A DNA stretch of 8,177 bases from Neptunomonas sp. (GTDB lineage: Bacteria; Pseudomonadota; Gammaproteobacteria; Pseudomonadales; Balneatricaceae): NCBI GenBank assembly GCA_004195305.1, contig SDWN01000413.1, forward strand, positions 1-8,177, written 5' to 3'. Each line of letters starts with the position of its first letter. Position 1 is the first letter of the stretch. Both the position numbers and the translations under genes were made by a program. Below the pieces are notes generated by a model that had not been told where the DNA came from, did not search any database, and worked only from the letters and a program-made list of their open reading frames with translations. Shown here piece after piece: positions 1-5,526 of the stretch.

Positions 1-1
1 G

Positions 2-1069
2 CTGAACTTTGCGCTGGCCGCTCAGCGTGATGGCTATGAGGTAACTGTGGTAACTCAGGTGAGTGATAAGGCTGAAATCATTCAATCCCATGGTCTTAAA
101 CTTATTCCCATTGCGCTCTCCCGTCACGGTATCAATCCGCTCGATGAGGTCCGGTTGCTGCGAACACTGATCGCCATATATCGCCAGGAGCAACCTTCGG
201 TAGTGCACCATGTGGCCATGAAGCCGATCATCTATGGCACCCTGGCTGCGCTTCTGTGTGGAGCCGAGCGTATTGTCAATGCGGTTGCCGGGCTGGGATA
301 CCTGTTTAGTACCTCGTCGTATAAATCCAGAGTGCTGCGGCCGGTCATAAAAGCAGTTTTCCGTGTGTTGCGGCTTGTGTCGCCTTCGACGTTCGTGTTT
401 CAGAATCCAGATGATGCCAGGCGTATCTTTGCTGGGCACAAGCGCGGGGTGGCGGTGATCCTGGGGGTCGGTGTTGATACCCAGCGCTTTGTATTATCAC
501 CTATCCCTAACAGCGCGCCGCAGGTGATATTGCCTGCTAGATTGCTCTGGGATAAAGGCGTGGCGGAGTTTGTGGCAGCGGCGCGCTATTTTAAGCAGCG
601 CGAAATACGCTGCAACTTTGTGTTGGTGGGGACGCCGGACGAGGGCAATGTTGCGGCGGTCCCCTTAACTACGTTGGAGGCTTGGGTGCAGGAAGGGGTG
701 ATTGAATGGCACGGCTTCTGCTCGGATATGCCCGCAATGTACGCACGCGCAAGTATCGTCTGTTTGCCTACGGCTTATGGTGAGGGGCTGCCTACGGTGT
801 TACTTGAGGCTGCAGCCTGTGGGCGTCCGCTGGTAGCAACCGATGCGCCCGGCTGTCGCGAGATTGTTCGCGACGGGGATAATGGTTTTCTGGTGCCGGT
901 CCGTGATACACAGGCGTTAATAACGGCGCTGGAGCGCTTGATCGGCTCTCCCGCGTTGCGTTTGCAGATGGGTCAGCGCGGACGAGAAATCGTCGAAGCA
1001 GAGTTTCGTGTTGAGGAGGTGGTTGGCAAGTATCTTGCGCTTTATCGGGATGAGCCTCGAGTCGGCTGA
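2..1069 (+). CDS. Family-4 glycosyltransferase, 5'-truncated by window edge
   Basis: This is the 3' part of a GT4 retaining glycosyltransferase of the GT-B fold, which transfers a sugar from a nucleotide donor to a lipid-linked or polysaccharide acceptor at the cytoplasmic face of the membrane. The frame is open from base 2, so the true start lies outside the window; only about 20-25 N-terminal residues seem to be missing. An N-terminal acceptor-domain block HHVAMKPIIYGTLAA and the nearby GLGYLF are typical of the PglA/WbpX-like branch acting on undecaprenyl-linked sugars. The donor domain carries the diagnostic E-x7-E motif (EGLPTVLLE, codons at 782-808), followed by GCREIV and DGDNGFLV, both common GT4 blocks. 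An internal GTG at 47 is not the start because homologous sequence continues upstream of it. The exact sugar and acceptor cannot be read from the sequence. A terminator follows at 1110-1130, so this is probably the last gene of a polysaccharide cluster. Confidence 0.9.
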   Translation: MNFALAAQRDGYEVTVVTQVSDKAEIIQSHGLKLIPIALSRHGINPLDEVRLLRTLIAIYRQEQPSVVHHVAMKPIIYGTLAALLCGAERIVNAVAGLGYLFSTSSYKSRVLRPVIKAVFRVLRLVSPSTFVFQNPDDARRIFAGHKRGVAVILGVGVDTQRFVLSPIPNSAPQVILPARLLWDKGVAEFVAAARYFKQREIRCNFVLVGTPDEGNVAAVPLTTLEAWVQEGVIEWHGFCSDMPAMYARASIVCLPTAYGEGLPTVLLEAAACGRPLVATDAPGCREIVRDGDNGFLVPVRDTQALITALERLIGSPALRLQMGQRGREIVEAEFRVEEVVGKYLALYRDEPRVG

Positions 1070-1109
1070 TGTCACTGAGCTAGGATAGATCAGCTTAGAT
1101 CAGGGGCGT

Positions 1110-1130
1110 CCCAGCCATCTTGCTGGGTTT
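1110..1130 (+). terminator. Intrinsic terminator after the glycosyltransferase gene
   Basis: A perfect 6-bp GC-rich stem (CCCAGC at 1110-1115 pairing with GCTGGG at 1122-1127) encloses a 6-nt loop and is followed directly by TTTCGATCT. It lies 40 bases after the glycosyltransferase stop codon. The T-tract is short, so termination may be partial. Confidence 0.6.
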
Positions 1131-1142
1131 CGATCTCTGGAC

Positions 1143-1172
1143 ACCTCCACCGGTTATCAAGCCAGTGGAGGT
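1143..1172 (-). terminator. Hairpin downstream of the YfaZ-like gene (possible terminator)
   Basis: An 8-bp perfect inverted repeat (ACCTCCAC at 1143-1150, GTGGAGGT at 1165-1172) with a 14-nt loop lies 8 bases past the stop of the minus-strand YfaZ-like gene. It has no T-run on the minus strand, so it is at best a weak or Rho-assisted terminator, or an mRNA 3'-end stabiliser. It could also insulate the two convergent genes. Confidence 0.3.
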
Positions 1173-1180
1173 TGGCAAGT

Positions 1181-1732
1181 CTAAAACTTTAACTCAGCGC
1201 CCAGGTAAAAACTTTGAGCAAAGGTCAGATCGCGCTCAGTGTCGAACTTAAAGTGAACATCGCGGTAGCCCACATAGAGGTCGGCTGTTGGCATCAGGGC
1301 ATACATCAGTTTTGCGTCGATACTGTAATAGTTCTCAATGCCTGATGAGGATAAAACGGTGGGGGAGTAATAACCGGCAATGGCTGCGGTTATCGAAGGC
1401 GCTATCGGCATCCGGAAATCGCCGCCTAAGGCAACAGCGTGGCCATTATCACGCCTCTCTGCCCAGAGTTTCACCAGCTTTACTCCAAGTGCGATCCGTT
1501 TGCCTGCGGCGTTGTGGACGGTTTGAAATCCCAGGTCTGCGGTCTTACCCTCGGTCTCGGAGTAAAGGTAGTTGGCGCTAAATTGACCCGTTCTGGATAG
1601 CGATGCTTTCAGGCCCACATCCAAGGTGTCGTCGTTGATGCCCAGGTTGAATGTGCCAGCGGCGGCGCTGGTACTCAGCAGCGCGACGCCCAGTCCAGTA
1701 ATAAGTCCTTTAGCAACAGAGTGTTGAGTCAT
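1181..1732 (-). CDS. YfaZ-family outer-membrane beta-barrel protein
   Basis: The 183-residue product resembles the YfaZ family of small outer-membrane proteins, whose function is unknown. The N-terminus (MTQHSVAKGLITGLGVALLS) is a signal peptide with a likely cleavage after STSAAA, before GTFNLG. The mature part alternates polar and hydrophobic residues in short strands separated by turns (for example DTLDVGLKASLS and YSIDAKLMYAL), and the protein ends in an aromatic residue (GAELKF-stop), as expected for a beta-barrel handled by the BAM machinery. The length fits the family. The reading frame extends upstream to an ATG at 1786, but that would put about 18 polar and charged residues before the signal peptide, so the ATG at 1732 is preferred. 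An AAGGA lies about 12 bases upstream of it, a rather long spacing. The gene is divergent from the small secreted protein gene at 1892 and convergent with the glycosyltransferase. Family assignment is from recognition only. Confidence 0.75.
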   Translation of the reverse strand: MTQHSVAKGLITGLGVALLSTSAAAGTFNLGINDDTLDVGLKASLSRTGQFSANYLYSETEGKTADLGFQTVHNAAGKRIALGVKLVKLWAERRDNGHAVALGGDFRMPIAPSITAAIAGYYSPTVLSSSGIENYYSIDAKLMYALMPTADLYVGYRDVHFKFDTERDLTFAQSFYLGAELKF

Positions 1733-1862
1733 GAGAGAGGGTGTTCCTTCAATGGAGGTGTTGGTGCGAATGCGCAAGTGTAGCAAAACATCTGCCGGCC
1801 CTCCTCTTTTCTGGTTGGCAAAGAAATCGACTCCAGGCCCTGCACTTCCGCTGCGGCCGGTG

Positions 1863-1868
1863 TATATT
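1863..1868 (+). promoter_or_regulatory. Possible -10 element for the small secreted protein gene
   Basis: TATATT preceded by TG lies 23 bases before the GTG start at 1892. No good -35 is seen at the matching distance, so this is a weak call resting on the -10 alone. Confidence 0.25.
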
Positions 1869-1891
1869 CTACCGACAGATCAAGGACTAGA

Positions 1892-2305
1892 GTGATAACT
1901 ATGACTAAATTGACCACCTGCTGTCTGCTTCTGGCCGCCAGTGTGCCCGTGTTAGCCATTGCGGAGCCGATCGCATTGCGCTGCGTTTACACCGAAGTGT
2001 CATTTAGCGCGGCTTACATGAGTCAGCCAGAGGCCCGGGCCTGCCCGCAGAGTCGCTGCTATTATGAGCTGCGTTTTGATTCTTCTGGCGCGGCAGAAGG
2101 CCGTGTCAATGATGTCGGGGGTTATACCGTGACGGTCGAGGACAGCCATTATCGTTTGGTGCGTCAGGCCAAGAACCGCGTTGTCGGGGGGATGGACCGC
2201 GCCAGTTTTAGCATAAACCGTGATGATCTGGGCTACCGCAGCAGCAAATCAACACCCCCGGCGGTTGTCCTCGAAACAAGTGGGCAGTGTCAGCCTATTC
2301 AGTGA
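1892..2305 (+). CDS. Small secreted protein with four cysteines, unknown function
   Basis: I do not recognise the family of this 137-residue protein. Residues 1-24 form a clear signal peptide (short polar n-region with Lys6, a hydrophobic core around CCLLLAASVPVLA, and a likely cut after AIA before EP). The mature chain of about 113 residues has four cysteines (31, 51, 56 and 133), an even number that would suit two periplasmic disulfides. It is otherwise polar and probably beta-rich, with no heme-binding CXXCH, no lipobox and no membrane helix. I chose the GTG at 1892 because AAGGA at 1882-1886 sits 5 bases upstream of it. The ATG at 1901, three codons later, is 14 bases from the same AAGGA and has no better site; either start preserves the signal peptide. 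It is divergent from the YfaZ-like gene, which may hint at a shared envelope context. It has no obvious terminator. Confidence 0.75.
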   Translation: MITMTKLTTCCLLLAASVPVLAIAEPIALRCVYTEVSFSAAYMSQPEARACPQSRCYYELRFDSSGAAEGRVNDVGGYTVTVEDSHYRLVRQAKNRVVGGMDRASFSINRDDLGYRSSKSTPPAVVLETSGQCQPIQ

Positions 2306-2347
2306 GTCGGGCCGGTTCGCTAGCTGTTATTAACCAGTGTGTTAATT

Positions 2348-2380
2348 GGAGGCGCAAGGATGCGTCAACAGGGGCCATAA
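2348..2380 (+). other. Strong Shine-Dalgarno followed by a six-codon ORF
   Basis: GGAGG at 2348-2352 is followed 7 bases later by ATG at 2360, an almost ideal initiation site. The frame is only MRQQGP before TAA at 2378-2380. The stop falls in the loop of the hairpin at 2369-2389. No plus-strand gene follows for about 950 bases, so a classical leader-peptide role is not supported. It may be a decayed gene start or chance. Confidence 0.25.
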
Positions 2381-2589
2381 GACCCCCTGCGAGCCCTTGG
2401 AAATGATGCAGTTTAACGCAACTGAGGCAGATTTTAGGGGCGATGGAAAAATAGCTATGGAGCCTGTTTGTTCATCAGGTTAATAGCAGGAGGCTCTAAG
2501 AACCCCTTTGAACGTCACCCCGTGTTGCTTGTTATTGCTATGGGCGAGCCATGGCTCAAATAGGGCTCTGCCTTGCTCTCCGGCAGACG

Positions 2590-2620
2590 AAAACAGGGGG
2601 CGCGCTTTAAAGCGCCACCC
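2590..2620 (-). terminator. Likely terminator of ubiT
   Basis: Read on the minus strand, a hairpin built on the palindrome GCGCTTTAAAGCGC (2602-2615), extended by GG/CC pairing around one bulged base, is followed by CCCCTGTTTTCG. It begins a few bases past the ubiT stop codon. The T-run is four bases and slightly displaced from the stem, so efficiency is uncertain. Confidence 0.45.
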
Positions 2621-2624
2621 GTTG

Positions 2625-3158
2625 CTAGCCAAGCAGTTTTTGGAGCAGGGGAGCGCCCCGTGTCAGGATCACTTTTAGCAGTGGCGGCAGGCTGTCCTGG
2701 TCCACGGCGTCCATCAGGTTTTTGATCTCGAGACCGACTTCAGTATCGCCCTCAATCGTTAGTCGGCGTTGGAAAAACAGGGTGTCCGGATCTTCGCTGC
2801 GTGTTGCCAGGAGCAAAAATTCTTTTAAGTTTCCGCGAATAGCCGCATCCTCCAGTTCGTCGGGGCTGGCGATCAGGCCGTCCTCCTGGCAGTAACTGAA
2901 AAACCAGGTGAGTTGCAGGTCGCTGATCTCGACCTTGAGCCACTTGCCTTCGAGGAAGTCAAAATCACCATCCTCTAGCGGTTCCTGAAAGGCTTGCTGC
3001 ATCAGATTGAGCAGTACCTTGCGTTGCAGGGGGAAAGGGACTCGACTGGCTTGCCGCATCGCGGTGAGTGACATCTTTTTTAGCAGCTGTTGCGGTAGCG
3101 GCGGACGTGGGATTGGCAAAGGTAAGGTCGGGATTTGGAGTGCTGGAAGTTTGAACAT
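2625..3158 (-). CDS. ubiT: Ubiquinone biosynthesis accessory factor UbiT (SCP2-like lipid-binding)
   Basis: The 177-residue product matches UbiT (formerly YhbT), an SCP2-domain lipid-binding factor needed, with UbiU and UbiV, for oxygen-independent ubiquinone synthesis in Pseudomonadota. The family blocks are plain: DGDFDFLEGKWL (63-74), ISDLQLTWF (78-86), and the most diagnostic stretch DPDTLFFQRRLTIEGDTEVG (123-142) followed by KNLMDAVD. The length is close to E. coli UbiT (about 174). Residues 5-22 are unusually proline-rich (LPIPRPPLP), a point of difference from the E. coli protein. It has no signal peptide, in line with a cytoplasmic role. The start at 3158 lacks a strong ribosome site, but no better start is available. 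ubiU and ubiV, the usual neighbours, are absent from this window. The gene is divergent from the multiheme cytochrome operon, with 169 bases between the starts. Confidence 0.9.
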   Translation of the reverse strand: MFKLPALQIPTLPLPIPRPPLPQQLLKKMSLTAMRQASRVPFPLQRKVLLNLMQQAFQEPLEDGDFDFLEGKWLKVEISDLQLTWFFSYCQEDGLIASPDELEDAAIRGNLKEFLLLATRSEDPDTLFFQRRLTIEGDTEVGLEIKNLMDAVDQDSLPPLLKVILTRGAPLLQKLLG

Positions 3159-3237
3159 GATGGCCAGTTGCGCTCTTTGAACAATAAAGGTGGGAATTAT
3201 TCCACAGAATAGGGTCGAAATGAATAATAGTGGCTTC

Positions 3238-3249
3238 TAGCGGCCGCTA
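3238..3249. promoter_or_regulatory. 12-nt palindrome, possible operator
   Basis: TAGCGGCCGCTA is a perfect palindrome whose centre lies near -45 relative to the transcription start expected from the promoter at 3254-3282, a typical position for an activator that contacts RNA polymerase. A second, odd palindrome GGAATTATTCC (3193-3203) lies further upstream, near -91. Neither matches a regulator consensus that I know, so function is inferred from position only. Confidence 0.3.
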
Positions 3250-3253
3250 ATGT

Positions 3254-3282
3254 TTGGTCGTGAAATGTCCATCTGCTAGTAT
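3254..3282 (+). promoter_or_regulatory. Sigma-70-type promoter for the multiheme cytochrome operon
   Basis: TTGGTC (3254-3259) and TAGTAT (3277-3282) are separated by exactly 17 bases, and TGC directly before the -10 makes an extended -10. The -35 matches the consensus at 3 of 6 positions and the -10 at 4 of 6, so it is probably activator-dependent. The predicted start near 3289 leaves a leader of about 39 bases before the ATG at 3328. Confidence 0.5.
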
Positions 3283-3327
3283 GCCACAGCGATTCTTCTT
3301 AAATAAAACAGGTGGTTTGGTTAGCTG

Positions 3328-3963
3328 ATGAAGAAAAAAACATGCAGTCTGATAACGATGTTATTGTGCCTGCCAGCGCTCGTCTGGGCGGCGGGTCTGC
3401 CGACATCTGAGGGGGCAGCATCTGAGCTACGGAGCTGGAAACCTTTTACCGCGGATGGTCTGCATGATCCCAGCAATCCTGCGATGGTGGAGTTGCAACA
3501 GCCCGGCGAGGCGATGGCGATGTTCCCCAAGGATTTCGGACAGATTGGTAATCAGGTCGATTGGGTTCGGGCCTTGGAGCAGGGTGTGATCGTACCGCGC
3601 ACCAATATCTTCCCGGATACCTATATAGAGGTGCTGGATCTGGATATCATCATGAATCGGACCTCGCAGATGGCGCTGGTACGCTTTCCGCATAAAGCGC
3701 ATACCCAGTGGCTCGAGTGTAGTAACTGTCATGATAAAATCTTCAAGAAAAAGGCCGGTAGTACCCCCGTTAATATGTTTGCGATTTTGATGGGTGAGTA
3801 TTGTGGCCGTTGTCATGGGGCTGTGGCGTTCCCGTTGACGGAGTGTCGTCGTTGTCATAGCGTGCCGCGGCGGGCTTTTACGGGTAACGTTGGTGCTCAA
3901 AAGGGTGCGGGTAAGACGTACAAGCCCGTTATGGATCAGAAGGCGGTCGGAATAAATCAATGA
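3328..3963 (+). CDS. Exported triheme c7-type cytochrome (first of tandem pair)
   Basis: This 211-residue protein is a periplasmic electron carrier of the c7-type triheme family, related to cytochrome c3. The signal peptide is residues 1-22 (MKKKTCSLITMLLCLPALVW, cut near WAA). Three heme sites lie in the C-terminal half: CSNCH (131-135), CGRCH (159-163) and CRRCH (173-177). His122 and His125 in FPHKAH are the expected distal ligands for two hemes. Residues 23-116 have no heme and contain FPKDFGQIGNQVDW and GVIVPR, a pattern I associate with the N-terminal region of such trihemes. The C-terminal tail (178-211) is basic and probably disordered. AGGTGG lies 12 bases before the ATG, a long spacing. 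It is the first gene of the operon, behind the promoter at 3254-3282, and its stop overlaps the next start (ATGA), so the two trihemes are translationally coupled. The physiological redox partner is unknown. Confidence 0.9.
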   Translation: MKKKTCSLITMLLCLPALVWAAGLPTSEGAASELRSWKPFTADGLHDPSNPAMVELQQPGEAMAMFPKDFGQIGNQVDWVRALEQGVIVPRTNIFPDTYIEVLDLDIIMNRTSQMALVRFPHKAHTQWLECSNCHDKIFKKKAGSTPVNMFAILMGEYCGRCHGAVAFPLTECRRCHSVPRRAFTGNVGAQKGAGKTYKPVMDQKAVGINQ

Positions 3964-4376
3964 ATAGTCGAGCTTGGTTACGTGTTTCGCTGGGGCAGTT
4001 TATAGGCCGGCTATTGATGCTTTTTCTGTTTGTCGGCGTATTGCTGCCCGCAACTCCCGTGCAGGCGGAATATGGCGATGTCGTCCTTAATCGCTATGCG
4101 GAGAAAAATGGTATGCGTCCGGTGATCTACTCGCACTGGTTTCACCGTATTCGCTTTCGTTGCAAGGTGTGTCACTCCGAGCTGGGTTTTGAAATGCGCG
4201 CCGGTGCAAATGACATCAGTATGGCCAAAATTATCGAAGGTGAATACTGCGGTATGTGCCACAATGGGGAGGTAGCTTGGAGTGCAGAGCACTGTGATCG
4301 CTGTCATTCCGGTTTGCCGGGGCTGCAAACCAAAATCCATGGCGGCGGCCAGACTTCGGGGCCCGGTGTCTGGTGA
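3960..4376 (+). CDS. Exported triheme c7-type cytochrome (second of tandem pair)
   Basis: This 138-residue protein is a compact paralogue of the preceding triheme cytochrome. A signal peptide or N-terminal anchor spans residues 1-36 (hydrophobic core LLMLFLFVGVLLP, likely cut after VQA before EYGD). The heme sites are CKVCH (68-72), CGMCH (97-101) and CDRCH (112-116). His59 and His62 in SHWFH occupy the same positions, nine and six residues before the first heme Cys, as His122 and His125 of its neighbour. The spacing between heme sites is also almost identical (29 and 15 versus 28 and 14). GEYCG before the second heme is shared by both. It lacks the long N-terminal domain of the first paralogue, so it is close to a bare c7 module. 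The start overlaps the previous stop by four bases (ATGA). It probably passes electrons across the periplasm, but direct evidence of partners is not available. Confidence 0.9.
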   Translation: MNSRAWLRVSLGQFIGRLLMLFLFVGVLLPATPVQAEYGDVVLNRYAEKNGMRPVIYSHWFHRIRFRCKVCHSELGFEMRAGANDISMAKIIEGEYCGMCHNGEVAWSAEHCDRCHSGLPGLQTKIHGGGQTSGPGVW

Positions 4377-4392
4377 AGTGTGGGTAGGCGCT

Positions 4393-5526
4393 ATGAATAG
4401 TCTGGAATTGTTCGTTATGCCAACGGTGCTATTTAGCCGATCGATGTTGCTAAAGGGGCTGGTTGTGCTGGGTATGCTGCTGCTCCTCGGTGGTTGCTCG
4501 GTGGCTCCCGAGAATGAATATGCCTTTACGTTTCCTGTTTCGGATGGCCAGTCGGTGTGGCCCGCTCCGCCCGAGCAGCCTCGTTTTGAATATATAGGCG
4601 ATCTGATCGGTGAAGACGATTATGCGCTCAAGCAGAGCCGTGGCTTTCAGCTGCTGGCAGAACTTATCGCCGGGGTGGGTTTGGAACCCAAATCTAAGGT
4701 AGGTCTGGTGCGTCCCCAATCGGGTATGGTGGATGCGCAGGGGCGGGTTTATGTCACCGATGTGGGGCGCGGGGCCGTGTTTGTATTTGATCCTGTGGTC
4801 GGTATCTTTAGAGTCTGGGATCACTATGCTCCTGGTCGGTCTTTTACCCAGCCCATAGGGATCACGGCCGGGCGTGAGGGTCACGTGCTGGTGGTCGATG
4901 CCGAAGAGCGCAGTGTGATTGAGTTGGACGCCAGTGGCGTGCTGATCGGTAGTTTCGGTCAGGATCTGCTACAGCGACCCACAGGTATCGCGCGTGACCC
5001 GGTGCGCGGGCGCATCTTTGTTGCCGATACCCATGGCGATGATATTAAAGTTTTTTCGGATAGCGGTGAGTTATTGGATGTCTGGGGTGTTTCCGGCGAC
5101 CTTCCGGGTCAGTTCAACTCTCCGGTGCATCTCTGGTTTGCGGATAATCGTTTGTATGTGACCGATACTCTGAATGCCCGTGTTCAGGTGCTAGACGATC
5201 AGGGGCAGGCTCAGCTGAGTGTCGGCAAGCGAGGTCTTGTTGTTGGCAACTTTGTCCGGCCTAAAGGGATAACGCTCGACGGCGAGGGAAATCTGTACGT
5301 CGTTGAATCCTATTATGACCATCTGTTGATCTACGACCAAGAGGGGCGCTTTTTGCTGCCGATCGGCGGCGCGGGTCAGGCGGCGGGTAAGTTTTTTCTT
5401 CCCGCAGGGGTCTGGAGTGACAGCGCTAATCGGATCTACGTGGCAGATATGATGAATGGCCGGGTCTCAATCTTTCAGTATCTCACTGACAATCCGGCGG
5501 CACCGGTAGCGGCGAATGGGGGCTAG
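4393..5526 (+). CDS. NHL-repeat six-bladed beta-propeller lipoprotein
   Basis: The 377-residue product is a lipoprotein with a complete NHL beta-propeller. The signal sequence ends in a lipobox LLLGGC, with the lipidated Cys at residue 35; the following Ser and Val do not suggest inner-membrane retention. Six NHL repeats are seen at about 108-134, 154-181, 196-225, 244-271, 290-318 and 337-364, each with a P-x-G/H-turn start and a core such as RVYVTD, HVLVVD, RIFVAD, RLYVTD, NLYVVE or RIYVAD. Six repeats make a closed ring. Propellers of this kind act as scaffolds or in protein binding, so a role in assembling or anchoring the neighbouring cytochromes is inferred; no heme site or catalytic residues are seen. 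The reading frame extends to 4282, but that overlaps the triheme gene. ATG 4393, 16 bases after its stop with GGGTAGG just upstream, is preferred; ATG 4444 would give a more ordinary 18-residue lipoprotein signal. Confidence 0.85.
   Translation: MNSLELFVMPTVLFSRSMLLKGLVVLGMLLLLGGCSVAPENEYAFTFPVSDGQSVWPAPPEQPRFEYIGDLIGEDDYALKQSRGFQLLAELIAGVGLEPKSKVGLVRPQSGMVDAQGRVYVTDVGRGAVFVFDPVVGIFRVWDHYAPGRSFTQPIGITAGREGHVLVVDAEERSVIELDASGVLIGSFGQDLLQRPTGIARDPVRGRIFVADTHGDDIKVFSDSGELLDVWGVSGDLPGQFNSPVHLWFADNRLYVTDTLNARVQVLDDQGQAQLSVGKRGLVVGNFVRPKGITLDGEGNLYVVESYYDHLLIYDQEGRFLLPIGGAGQAAGKFFLPAGVWSDSANRIYVADMMNGRVSIFQYLTDNPAAPVAANGG

Larger units (their letters stand above)
2306..2624. other. Gene-poor, structured intergenic region
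   Basis: These 319 bases lie between two converging genes and hold no gene I can support. They contain several inverted repeats: CAGGGG at 2369-2374 pairing with CCCCTG at 2384-2389; GAGCCT at 2460-2465 pairing with AGGCTC at 2490-2495; a perfect 12-nt palindrome GAGCCATGGCTC at 2546-2557; and a 14-nt palindrome GCGCTTTAAAGCGC at 2602-2615. One plus-strand frame is open from a TTG at 2346 to a TAA at 2481-2483 (45 codons), with tandem ATGs at 2403 and 2406. It includes the blocks GCVNRGHK and EPLEMMQFN, yet has no good ribosome site for its ATGs. I see no riboswitch consensus. The region may be a remnant of a mobile element, a structured RNA, or simple 3' UTR sequence. Confidence 0.45.

Noticed and set aside
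47..49. GTG at 47 as the start of the glycosyltransferase
   Set aside because: The same frame is open to the window edge and upstream residues (LNFALAAQRDGYEVTVV) look like the normal first strand and helix of GT-B proteins, so the gene begins outside the window.
1288..1581. Plus-strand open frame opposite the YfaZ-like gene
   Set aside because: The product is Arg/Ser-rich and featureless, and the minus-strand frame has a signal peptide and beta-barrel character.
2341..2400. Riboswitch (cyclic di-GMP or similar) in the gap after the secreted protein gene
   Set aside because: The hairpins lack the conserved core sequences I know for these classes, and no plus-strand gene lies close downstream to be controlled.
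3177..3190. Possible FNR/Anr site TTGAACAATAAAGG upstream of ubiT
   Set aside because: Only the first half-site (TTGA) fits; the second half (AAAGG) does not match ATCAA.
3427..3960. Minus-strand open frame of 177 codons opposite the first triheme gene
   Set aside because: Antisense to a gene with three heme motifs, with a low-complexity Thr/Arg/His-rich product and no family resemblance.
4282..4392. Upstream extension of the NHL lipoprotein to ATG 4282
   Set aside because: It would overlap the triheme gene by 95 bases and put about 70 residues before the lipobox cysteine, too long for a lipoprotein signal.
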